Source of the DNA: an uncultured Neglectibacter sp.
Lineage (GTDB): Bacteria; Bacillota; Clostridia; Oscillospirales; Acutalibacteraceae
Assembly (NCBI GenBank): GCA_937958185.1
Contig: CALFFN010000021.1
Span: forward strand, 154,929-218,928
Reading direction: 5' to 3'
Length of the DNA stretch: 64,000 nucleotides
The notes under the pieces were generated by a model. That model saw only the letters and a program-made list of their open reading frames with translations, was not told where the DNA came from and did not search any database. The translations under genes and the position numbers were made by a program. Below are positions 7,513 to 14,494 of the stretch, piece after piece. Numbering within the stretch: position 1 is the stretch's first letter; each line of letters begins with the position of its first letter.

Positions 7513-9309
7513 TTACCCGATTTCTTCTGTCAGCTGGCAGATTTCCTCGATCATGCCGCCGATGGTCTCAATGGTATCCAGCAGGGGGGCGTCGGTGGAA
7601 ATGTCCACGCCGGCAAGCTGTGCCAGCTCCATAGGCGTTTTGGTGCTTCCGGCGGCGAGAACGCGCTTCCAGTCCTCCACAGCAGGCTCACCCTCTGCCT
7701 CAATGCGCTTGCAAGCCTGTGTTGCCACGGTCAGCCCGGCGCTGTAAGTGTAAGAGTACAGACCCATGTAGTAATGGGGCTGGCGCATCCAGGTCAGCTC
7801 CGAGCCCTCCGGCAGCTCCACGGCGTCCCCCCAGAACTTTTCCAGGGTCTCCCGCATAATGCGGTTCAGGGTTTCCGCCTGCACGCTGCCCCCGGCGTCC
7901 ACGATTTTATACACCTCCCGCTGATAGGCGGCTTCCAGCAGATGAGTGACAAAATTGTGGTAGTAGGTGTTGCCGATCATACAGCTCAGCACCCAGCGGC
8001 GGAAGCGCTTGTCGGGGTTGGTTTTCAGCATATAGTGCCCCATCAGCAGCTCGTTCATGGTGGAGGGCGCTTCCACAAAATAGGTGGACACCTCCGTGTC
8101 GAACACAGACTGGGTATGGTTGCAGGACTTGAAATGCCCCGCGTGCCCCAGCTCGTGCGCCAGGGTAAACACGTCGGACATTCTGTCGTGCCAGGTCAAT
8201 AAAATGAAGGAATGGCTGCCGTAGGGGCTGGCGCAGAAGCCGCCGGTAGATTTTCCCTGGTTCTGGGCAAAGTCCACCCAGCGCTCCCGGTATGCTGTGC
8301 GCACCATTTCCTGATAGTCCGCGCCCATGACGGAAAGCCCTTTTTCGATATACTCCCTGGATTCCGCAATGGTCACCTTGGGGTCGTATTCCGGGTCCAC
8401 CGCGAGCTTCAAATCGGCATAGGTCATCTTGTCCAGCTTGTGGATTTTTTGCAGCAGCCGGGCATATTTCCGCATATGGGGCGCAAGCTTTTCCATAATC
8501 AGGTCGATCTGCCGATCATACATTTCCCGGGTGACCTTCTGCCCGAACAGCAGGCTGTCGAACACGGAGGAAAATCCCCTTGCGGTCGCCATGGTCTTTT
8601 CCGTCTGTACCTGGCTTTGATAGGCGGCGGCGGTGACGTTTTCATATTCCCGCAGCTTCTGATAAAAAGCGGTAAAGGCGTTCCGGCGCACCTGTGTGCG
8701 GGCGTCGTATTCGTAGTCGTCTTCGTAAAGGGAATAGCCCAGCGGAAATTCCTTTCCCTCCGCCGTAAAGGACGGGAAATTCATATCCGCCAGCTTTGCC
8801 ATATTGTAGACCTGATAGGGCGTGTTAAAGGTGGGGGACAGGGAAGCCAGCACCCGCTCCGTTTCCGGCTGCAGCTGATGGGGCTTTTGCCGGAGTACGT
8901 CCTTCAAATAGCCGCTGTTCCCGCCGCCGGAATTTATGGAGCTTTCCAGTACAGCTTCGCTTTGCTCCAGCAGCTCGCTGTCGATAAAGCTCAGCCTGCT
9001 GGAAATTTCCGACGCCAGCCGGGAGATTTTTTCGCTTTCCTCCTGCAGCGCCCCGTCACTGTAATCCACGGAAGCCGCCAGGTCCCGGTAATTTACGACG
9101 GGGATCAAAATTTCGTACAGCGCCCGCAGTTTGTCGAGACAGCGGTTGACCGCTTCCGGCGTGCAGAGCGTCCCCTTGCAGGTTTCCAGCTCCGCCGCCA
9201 GCGTTTTCAGCTTTTCCACGTCCTGTTGCCACGCTTCCTCCGTGGGGTAGATCGCGGACAAATCCCAAGTGAGTTCCACGGGAACGTCTTTTCTTTTTGC
9301 CAGTGCCAT
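7513..9309 (-). CDS. pepF: Oligoendopeptidase F (M3 family)
   Basis: A cytosolic zinc metallopeptidase that cuts short peptides. It has 598 residues, the usual PepF length. The zinc motif HELGH is at residues 385-389, inside DVFTLAHELGHAGHF, with the downstream Glu in EAPSTMNELL. Near the N-terminus is the family landmark VELTWDLSAIYPT. I chose the ATG at 9309 (MALAKRKDVP), behind an AGGAG site, rather than 14 codons further upstream. Confidence 0.95.
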   Translation of the reverse strand: MALAKRKDVPVELTWDLSAIYPTEEAWQQDVEKLKTLAAELETCKGTLCTPEAVNRCLDKLRALYEILIPVVNYRDLAASVDYSDGALQEESEKISRLASEISSRLSFIDSELLEQSEAVLESSINSGGGNSGYLKDVLRQKPHQLQPETERVLASLSPTFNTPYQVYNMAKLADMNFPSFTAEGKEFPLGYSLYEDDYEYDARTQVRRNAFTAFYQKLREYENVTAAAYQSQVQTEKTMATARGFSSVFDSLLFGQKVTREMYDRQIDLIMEKLAPHMRKYARLLQKIHKLDKMTYADLKLAVDPEYDPKVTIAESREYIEKGLSVMGADYQEMVRTAYRERWVDFAQNQGKSTGGFCASPYGSHSFILLTWHDRMSDVFTLAHELGHAGHFKSCNHTQSVFDTEVSTYFVEAPSTMNELLMGHYMLKTNPDKRFRRWVLSCMIGNTYYHNFVTHLLEAAYQREVYKIVDAGGSVQAETLNRIMRETLEKFWGDAVELPEGSELTWMRQPHYYMGLYSYTYSAGLTVATQACKRIEAEGEPAVEDWKRVLAAGSTKTPMELAQLAGVDISTDAPLLDTIETIGGMIEEICQLTEEIG

Positions 9310-9383
9310 ATAAAATGCTCCTCTCCAGTGCAAAATCAAATTCCAAGTCAAATTCTACCATTCTGAGGGTCAGATGTCAATTT

Positions 9384-9411
9384 TTGCAAATCCCGCGGAA
9401 TTGGTTATAAT
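9384..9411 (+). promoter_or_regulatory. Promoter of the DNA glycosylase gene
   Basis: TTGCAA and TATAAT with a 16-bp spacer, 25 nt upstream of the start codon, in the divergent region with pepF. Confidence 0.7.
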
Positions 9412-9435
9412 AGAAGAAAGAAAGGGGTGGGTCCC

Positions 9436-10047
9436 ATGCTGCCACAGAGCTTTTTTGCCCGGGATACGGTGCAGGTCGCCAGAGAGTTGATAGGGAAATA
9501 TTTGATCCGCCACTATAATGGCGTCACCCTGGCGGCGCGCATTACGGAGACGGAAGCCTATATTGGGCGCATGGACAAAGCCTGCCATGCCTACCAGTAC
9601 CGCAGAACCGAGAGAACGAAACCGCTGTTTTCTTCCCCCGGCACTGCTTATGTCTATCTCATATACGGAATGTACTACTGCCTGAACCTGGTGACAGAGC
9701 CGGAGGGCGAACCGGCGGCGGTGCTGATCCGTGGGGCAGAGCCAAGGTACGGAGTGGATATTCTGGCACAGAACCGTTTCGGGTGTGGGGCAGGGGAGAT
9801 GACAGACTACCAGCGGAAAAATTTTATGAACGGTCCCGGAAAGCTCTGCGCCGCCCTGAACATTGACCGCGCCCTGAACGCCCTGCCTTACGGCTCCCCG
9901 GAGCTGGAGGTCTGCGAAAAGCTTTCGGAAGCGGGTCTGCCAGATTTCCCATTGGACAGCAGCCCGCGGGAAATCAAGGTCAGCAAGCGCATCGGCATCG
10001 ACTACGCCGAGGAAGCAAGGGATTTCCTTTGGAGGTTCTATTGCTGA
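9436..10047 (+). CDS. DNA-3-methyladenine glycosylase (AAG/Mpg type)
   Basis: Removes alkylated purines such as 3-methyladenine from DNA, the first step of base excision repair. It has 203 residues. Visible are ARITETEAYIG with the catalytic Glu, DKACHAY, PGTAYVYLIYGMYYCLN and the GPGKLCAALNI block, all typical of the AAG fold. AAAGGGG lies before the ATG at 9436; a GTG three codons upstream overlaps that site and is less likely. Confidence 0.92.
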   Translation: MLPQSFFARDTVQVARELIGKYLIRHYNGVTLAARITETEAYIGRMDKACHAYQYRRTERTKPLFSSPGTAYVYLIYGMYYCLNLVTEPEGEPAAVLIRGAEPRYGVDILAQNRFGCGAGEMTDYQRKNFMNGPGKLCAALNIDRALNALPYGSPELEVCEKLSEAGLPDFPLDSSPREIKVSKRIGIDYAEEARDFLWRFYC

Positions 10048-10125
10048 GACCTCCTCCGCTTTTTCCGTCCCGATTCTCCCACAGCGAGAGGTGTATCGTC
10101 ACACAAAGACAGCGTGAAAATATGA

Positions 10126-10173
10126 AAGCACGGCGTTTCTGTTCTCCTTGGGGGAGAGAGAAACGCCGTGCTT
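10126..10173 (+). terminator. Terminator after the DNA glycosylase gene
   Basis: AAGCACGGCGTTTCT and AGAAACGCCGTGCTT form a long stem with a C/G-rich loop. The T tract is short. Confidence 0.7.
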
Positions 10174-10323
10174 GCGTTGTGCTCCGTCCTTAATTTTTCC
10201 TTTGCCCCATGCGCCGATATCCGGGCTTGCAGAGTGCTGGGCAGTATCACAAGGCGTTTTCCCTCACAGTGCACTGGTGGAATCCCACTGGAAATCCCGC
10301 GCGCCGCCTGTCCAGTACAGCTT

Positions 10324-10351
10324 TTGAGAGGATCAGCCTTTTCGATAAAAT
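10324..10351 (+). promoter_or_regulatory. Promoter of the 6S-like RNA
   Basis: TTGAGA and TAAAAT with a 16-bp spacer. The predicted transcript would begin near 10358, exactly at the outer closing stem of the RNA described next. Confidence 0.65.
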
Positions 10352-10357
10352 AAAATA

Positions 10358-10550
10358 CCCGCCTGACCGTAATGTGCGTCTCAATAACCTGCTACAAAAA
10401 AGCAGGTGGGTGTCCTCCCATGTGGTTCACGCTCCCTTCGTCCAACCCCGGTCAAAGCCGGAGCCGGGAGGTCTGCAATCCGCACACGGAGCGGGACTCC
10501 CTGAGATTTGAGTGTAGGGTTATTTGTGCACAGTCCGCGAATCAGGCAGG
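10358..10550 (+). ncRNA. ssrS: Candidate 6S RNA
   Basis: About 193 nt with no credible ORF. The ends pair: CCCGCCTGA at 10358 with TCAGGCAGG at 10542-10550 (one mismatch). Next comes TGTGC (10373-10377) with GCACA (10528-10532), then AATAACC (10383-10389) with GGTTATT (10518-10524). Inside is an open central region with a small CCTGC...GCAGG hairpin, then an inner arm closing with CTCCC/GGGAG and CCGG/CCGG. One long interrupted hairpin with a central bubble, of this length and with its own promoter, is the architecture of 6S RNA, which binds sigma-A RNA polymerase. The identity is inferred from shape, not from a model search. Confidence 0.55.
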
Positions 10551-10631
10551 CAGAAAAGCCGCTGTTATTTCTATAATTTGACGTAGTTTAAGAAAAAAAC
10601 CGTCCAGGTTTTTCCAGCCGCAAAAAGCCGC

Positions 10632-10931
10632 TTATTCTTCCGAATCCTCGTAAAACGCTTCGTTAAAGCGGGACTCGAAAATTTCTGCCAGCTCATCAAG
10701 CAGCTCGTCATCGTCCACTTCCTGCAGCTGCTCCTCGCCGTCCTCCTCGATCACCTCAAAGATATAATAGGTGCCGGCGTCGGAGGAAATTTCCTCCGGG
10801 TTCTGCTGGGTGGGAACCAGTGCCATGTAATGCCCCTCGTCCTGTACCAGCTCATCAATAATTTCAAATTCGTGCTCCTGACCTTCATCGTCGATCAGAG
10901 TCAAAAGGTCGGCTTCATATTCGTGATCCAT
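10632..10931 (-). CDS. DUF1292 protein (YrzB-like)
   Basis: A 99-residue, very acidic protein. The DUF1292 core is visible: ADLLTLIDDEGQEHEFEIID, then YMALVPTQ and TYYIFEVIEEDGEEQLQEVDDDELLDEL. The family is small and widespread in Firmicutes, often near yrrK/yrzL genes, and has no assigned activity. Here it stands alone behind an AAAGGGG site and a good promoter. Confidence 0.88.
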   Translation of the reverse strand: MDHEYEADLLTLIDDEGQEHEFEIIDELVQDEGHYMALVPTQQNPEEISSDAGTYYIFEVIEEDGEEQLQEVDDDELLDELAEIFESRFNEAFYEDSEE

Positions 10932-10986
10932 GTTGTGCGCCCCTTTCCGAAGACGCGCTGCGCCCTCTGCGTCTTATTGTGATTCT

Positions 10987-11015
10987 ATTGTACTGACTTT
11001 TTGAGGGAAAGTCAA
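10987..11015 (-). promoter_or_regulatory. Promoter of the DUF1292 gene
   Basis: Read on the minus strand: TTGACT, 17 bp, TACAAT. A GC-rich hairpin lies between it and the start codon. Confidence 0.7.
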
Positions 11016-11229
11016 GAAAAAACCGGGAACGCTTTTTCCAGAGGGAAAAAGTCCTGCCTGTGAAAACGCGCTTTTCTCTTTCATTGAGAACCGCCCTGTT
11101 ATCTTGCCCGAAAACACCGATTCTACTCTGGAAAACAGGCGTTGCAGCGTGGATCCTCCGGTAAAAAGCCCCAATAGAGAGCAGTTTAGAAAAAATCATA
11201 AAAATTTTTTATTTTCTGGAAAAAAACTA
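11016..11229. other. Spacer with AT-rich UP-like tract
   Basis: No gene recognised. The last 40 bases before 11230 are runs of A and T, as in UP elements of very strong promoters such as those of stable RNAs. Confidence 0.4.
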
Positions 11230-11258
11230 TTGACAAAGCGAAAACTACACTGTATAAT
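11230..11258 (+). promoter_or_regulatory. Consensus promoter of the large non-coding RNA
   Basis: A perfect TTGACA and a perfect TATAAT separated by 17 bp and preceded by an A/T-rich UP-like tract. It is among the strongest-looking promoters in the window. Confidence 0.85.
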
Positions 11259-11264
11259 AAAGAC

Positions 11265-11813
11265 GAAGAGAAAGGAAGAGGACAAAAAAGTTCAGGATTG
11301 AACTGAAAGGAAAAGTCTGAACCGGGTTCTTCACACATCATATTCGCAGAGCCGGAAGTAGCCGAAAGGGTTCGGATGAAAACGGTTGGGAAGGGAATTT
11401 GAGAAGAAAAAGCAAGATTTGAAGTCGCTGCGAAAGATGAAATCATTGTGGGAAAGGCGGATGAGTCCAATGGAGAGTACAGAAGCACAGCAGAACAGTG
11501 TCCGTGGGCTCGTGGTCCGCGGATAAATACAACAGAAAGAGGTACATGTTTCTGAAGCCAACACAGAACTTTGGAACTCAAACAGGCACGGGCTTACAGT
11601 GACGCCGCATTTTTCAAGCTTCGCAAAAGCATTCCGCCTCAGGCGGATCACAAGCGGGACAGGTCGGGTAACACAGATGTGCCGGAACGTGGAGAGAAAA
11701 CCAATGTACTACGCATTCAGAACCGAGCTTTTTCAGATAAAACTTAATATATAGTTCGCAATCGCAACTAAAAATGACTTCAAGAGCTTTCGGGAAACCG
11801 AAAGCTCTTTTGT
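11265..11813 (+). ncRNA. Large structured non-coding RNA, about 550 nt, unidentified
   Basis: A complete transcription unit with consensus promoter and terminator but no plausible coding frame. It is purine-rich and holds many local helices. AGTTCA/TGAACT lies near 11290. CCGAA-AGGG-TTCGG lies near 11362. A seven-pair stem TCCGTGG/CCGCGGA encloses a GC-rich loop near 11500. TCCGCC-TCA-GGCGGA lies near 11632. GAAGTC (11421) is complementary to GACTTC (11776). I find no RNase P, tmRNA or SRP signatures. Size and ornate layout resemble the large RNA classes OLE, ROOL and GOLLD, but no match is claimed. Confidence 0.7.
11782..11811 (+). terminator. Terminator of the large non-coding RNA
   Basis: AAGAGCTTTCGG-GAAA-CCGAAAGCTCTT, a perfect 12-bp stem with a GNRA loop followed by TTTT. 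Confidence 0.9.
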
Positions 11814-11896
11814 GTCTTACCCGGGGTTCCTTTTTGCATGGCAAAAATAGAAAAACGGAAAGCTGTTTCCAGCCAGTAATTCCCAGCGGAAAGCCC

Positions 11897-11925
11897 TTGT
11901 GCGGCGTGCGGCTTTTTGATATACT
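11897..11925 (+). promoter_or_regulatory. Promoter of the HD-domain gene
   Basis: TTGTGC and TATACT with a 17-bp spacer, leaving an untranslated leader of about 145 nt. I see no known riboswitch in that leader. Confidence 0.55.
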
Positions 11926-12078
11926 AAAAGCATGCTCTGACAAGGTCACTGTACAAAAGCTTCCCATAAAGCTCGGCTTTGAGATGTATGCCTTCTGTCT
12001 TTGGGAACACGCCTAAAAAGCAGGAAGCCTGAATAAGCTGTTTCCAGTATGATCCGCGCCATAAAGAAAGGAACCACG

Positions 12079-12588
12079 ATGAAACGTCATTCTGAAAAGC
12101 GGCTTTTCCGCGCCGCCCTTTTCCAAAAATATTATCGGGAGCTTTCCGCTGTTTCCAATTTGCAGCAGATCGCCCAATTTCCCCAGCATGGAACCACCTC
12201 CCGGCTGCTTCACAGCGCGGCGGTCGCCTATTACAGCTATCGCCTTGCCCAGCTGAGCCGTCTTACCTTCCACGCTGAAGACCTGATCCGCGGCGCTTTG
12301 CTCCACGACTATTTTTTCTATGACGCGCAGGACGGCGACCCAGCCCGCAAAGGGCACTGGTCGAAGCACCCGGCTGTCGCGCTGGAAAATGCCGGGCGGG
12401 AGGTAGAGCTTACCGGGATCGAGCGGGACATTATTGAGAAGCATATGTTTCCCTTGACGCCCAGACCGCCCCGTTACCGGGAATCCGTTCTGGTCTCTCT
12501 GGCGGATAAAGCCTGTTCCGTCTATGAATTTTTCTGCCGGAAGCACCCGTACCGCAGCCTGCGCCGGAATGTGCTTTCCGGGCTTTGA
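12079..12588 (+). CDS. HD-domain phosphohydrolase-like protein
   Basis: A 169-residue HD protein. An early His in RLLHSAAVAYYSYRL, then GALLHDYFFYD with the HD doublet, then KHPAVALENA and EKHMFPLTPRPPRYRE give the usual metal-binding layout. The family hydrolyses phosphomonoesters or nucleotides; substrate unknown. The ATG at 12079 follows AAAGGAA and is preferred over one ten codons earlier. The gene is monocistronic and closed by a terminator. Confidence 0.85.
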   Translation: MKRHSEKRLFRAALFQKYYRELSAVSNLQQIAQFPQHGTTSRLLHSAAVAYYSYRLAQLSRLTFHAEDLIRGALLHDYFFYDAQDGDPARKGHWSKHPAVALENAGREVELTGIERDIIEKHMFPLTPRPPRYRESVLVSLADKACSVYEFFCRKHPYRSLRRNVLSGL

Positions 12589-12642
12589 GAAACACTGTGA
12601 AGAGTCGGCTTGGCGGAGGAGCAGTTCCAATGTTGAGCCCAC

Positions 12643-12667
12643 GCTCCGCTTTTGCGGGGCTTTTTTC
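12643..12667 (+). terminator. Terminator after the HD gene
   Basis: GCTCCGC-TTTT-GCGGGGC followed by TTTTTTCTTTTTC. Confidence 0.85.
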
Positions 12668-12673
12668 TTTTTC

Positions 12674-12702
12674 TTGAATTTTTCTGTAGTTTGCGTTATA
12701 CT
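12674..12702 (+). promoter_or_regulatory. Promoter of the gtrA gene
   Basis: TTGAAT and TATACT with a 17-bp spacer. Confidence 0.65.
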
Positions 12703-12743
12703 AAGCAACGATATTGAAATTTTTGGAAAGGACGATCCTTGCA

Positions 12744-13178
12744 GTGAAAGCGTTGTTTGTCAAATATAAAGAGCTTATCCTGTATGTTTTTTTCGGCGGC
12801 TTGACCACTTTGGTGAACTGGGGCCTGTACACTCTGCTGGTAGACGTGCTGCACGTTTCTTACCTCTGGTCCACCGCCCTTGCCCAGATCGCGGCGATCC
12901 TGTTTGCCTATGTGACCAACCGTATCTGGGTGTTTGAAAGCAGGGTGCACGGCTTTCGGGGGATCGCCCTGGAAATGGCGAAGTTTTTCGGCTGCCGGGC
13001 GGCTTCCTTTGTACTGGATATCGGCTGTATGTATGTGGGGGTAGATCTGCTTCACATCAATGACAAATGGATGAAGCTGCTTTCAAACGTTATTATCATT
13101 ATTGTAAATTATGTTCTCAGCAAACTTTTCATTTTCCGCAAAAGCGGGAAAGGATCGGAAAAGAATACTGCCGATTGA
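12744..13178 (+). CDS. GtrA-family membrane protein
   Basis: A 144-residue protein with four membrane segments of the GtrA/DPMS type: LYVFFGGLTTLVNWGLYTLL, then FAYVTNRIWVFES, and a C-terminal IIVNYVLSKLFIFRKS. Members are thought to help flip lipid-linked sugars or aid glycosylation of cell-surface polymers. I place the start at the GTG at 12744, behind GGAAAGGA. A TTG at 12714 in the same frame has no site and lies just after the predicted -10 box. It leads the envelope cluster. Confidence 0.82.
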   Translation: MKALFVKYKELILYVFFGGLTTLVNWGLYTLLVDVLHVSYLWSTALAQIAAILFAYVTNRIWVFESRVHGFRGIALEMAKFFGCRAASFVLDIGCMYVGVDLLHINDKWMKLLSNVIIIIVNYVLSKLFIFRKSGKGSEKNTAD

Positions 13179-13203
13179 CGAAAACCGCCGGATAGGGTAT
13201 AAT
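13175..13203 (+). promoter_or_regulatory. Promoter of the LCP gene pair
   Basis: TTGACG, 17 bp, TATAAT. It starts within the last codons of gtrA. Transcription from it would begin close to the ATG at 13218, which argues for the internal start at 13248. Confidence 0.75.
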
Positions 13204-13247
13204 TATGTAAAGTCACGATGTCCCGCAAAAAGGAGATGGCGGCAGCT

Positions 13248-14471
13248 ATGGCTCGGTCAAGAAGAAAGGGTCGCCAGGAGTTCGAGGACCTTTCCAGCTA
13301 TTCCTCCGTCAGCGAGCGGCCGAAACAGAAAAAATCCCACGGAAAAATTTCCGCCGTCAAGGTGGCGGTCATCGTTGTGTGCGCCCTTTTGCTGCTCGTA
13401 GGCGGCATTCTTATTTATATCGCCACCGACCTGCTGGAGGGGCTGACCACTGCCACCATCACGAAAGACCCGGAAAAGCTGGGGATTTCTCCCACCGCCA
13501 TTATGGACGACAGCGTGACCAATATCGCCCTGTTTGGGGTGGATTCCCGAAATAACGATTTTTCCGGGCAGTCCGATGTTATTATGATCCTGACGGTGGA
13601 TAATAAGCACAGGAAGCTGAAAATGACCTCTATTCTCCGGGACACGAAGGTCCCCATTGAGGGCGAGACCCTCACCGGGGAGTACATGAACTGGGATACC
13701 AAGATAAACGCCGCCTATGCCTATGGCGGACCCGAGCTTGCCATTCGCACCCTGAATCAGAATTTTGGCTTGGGGATAGAAAACTATGTCACCATAAATT
13801 TTGCCAATATGGCGGCTATCGTAGACGCCTTCGGCGGCGTGGACGTGGAGCTTTCCGCCGAGGAAATGCGCGGAATCAACCGAAATCTCTGGTCTTTGTC
13901 CCAGGAGGTTTTGGATCAGATAGATGAGGATAAGGAAGAAGGCACTTACGAGGAAAAGGAATATCCCGTGATCCTTCGTGAGGATTATTTCCGCAATGCG
14001 GACGGTTCGCTGGATATCGAAGGCGGCGCGTATGCCGGCGGCACCTACCACTTAAATGGTGCGCGGGCTGTGGCGTATGGCAGGATCCGTGAGGTGGGGA
14101 ACGATTACGCCCGTGTGGAGCGGCAGCAAACGATTTTCCGCCTTTTGCTCGACAGGCTCTTGAACATGGGCATTACCGATTATCCGGGGCTTATCAGGGA
14201 AATGATGCCCTATTGTGAAACGTCTCTTGGCTTGGAGGATATTGTAGGGCTGACCCCGATTCTCACCGGGGGCTTTTCCGTGGAATCCATCAGGGTGCCG
14301 GATATCGCCTATGAAACGGACCTGTTTGACGGTATGGCGGAGGATAATATCTACTACCTGATTTATGATGTCGCTCCGGCGGCGGAACGAATCAGCAGCT
14401 TTATTTTTGAAGAAAGCTCGCCCTATTGGGAAAAATTTGGAAATACTGCGGGTGACGCCGCAGGGGAATGA
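13248..14471 (+). CDS. LytR-CpsA-Psr family glycopolymer ligase (first copy)
   Basis: Attaches lipid-linked glycopolymers such as teichoic acids or capsule to peptidoglycan. It has 407 residues: a short basic cytoplasmic N-terminus, one membrane segment (VAVIVVCALLLLVGGILIYI), then the external LCP domain. Visible LCP motifs are NIALFGVDSR, SDVIMILTVDNKHRKLKMTSILRDT, KINAAYAYGGPELAIRTLNQNF and YGRIREVGNDYARVERQQ, which include the catalytic Arg residues. AAAGGAG precedes the ATG at 13248, my preferred start; an upstream ATG at 13218 lacks one. Confidence 0.92.
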   Translation: MARSRRKGRQEFEDLSSYSSVSERPKQKKSHGKISAVKVAVIVVCALLLLVGGILIYIATDLLEGLTTATITKDPEKLGISPTAIMDDSVTNIALFGVDSRNNDFSGQSDVIMILTVDNKHRKLKMTSILRDTKVPIEGETLTGEYMNWDTKINAAYAYGGPELAIRTLNQNFGLGIENYVTINFANMAAIVDAFGGVDVELSAEEMRGINRNLWSLSQEVLDQIDEDKEEGTYEEKEYPVILREDYFRNADGSLDIEGGAYAGGTYHLNGARAVAYGRIREVGNDYARVERQQTIFRLLLDRLLNMGITDYPGLIREMMPYCETSLGLEDIVGLTPILTGGFSVESIRVPDIAYETDLFDGMAEDNIYYLIYDVAPAAERISSFIFEESSPYWEKFGNTAGDAAGE

Positions 14472-14494
14472 CAGGCTGATGGGAGGTCTGAGAT

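Noticed and set aside
11186..11651. Minus-strand open frames of 106-131 codons across the large RNA
   Set aside because: No ribosome sites at usable starts, no domains, and the promoter and terminator read on the plus strand.
11265..11813. RNase P RNA or tmRNA
   Set aside because: A few fragments resemble RNase P (an AAAGGAAAAGTC-like stretch, GGGCTTACAG), but the P4 core and other universal blocks are missing. tmRNA ends and a tag frame are absent.
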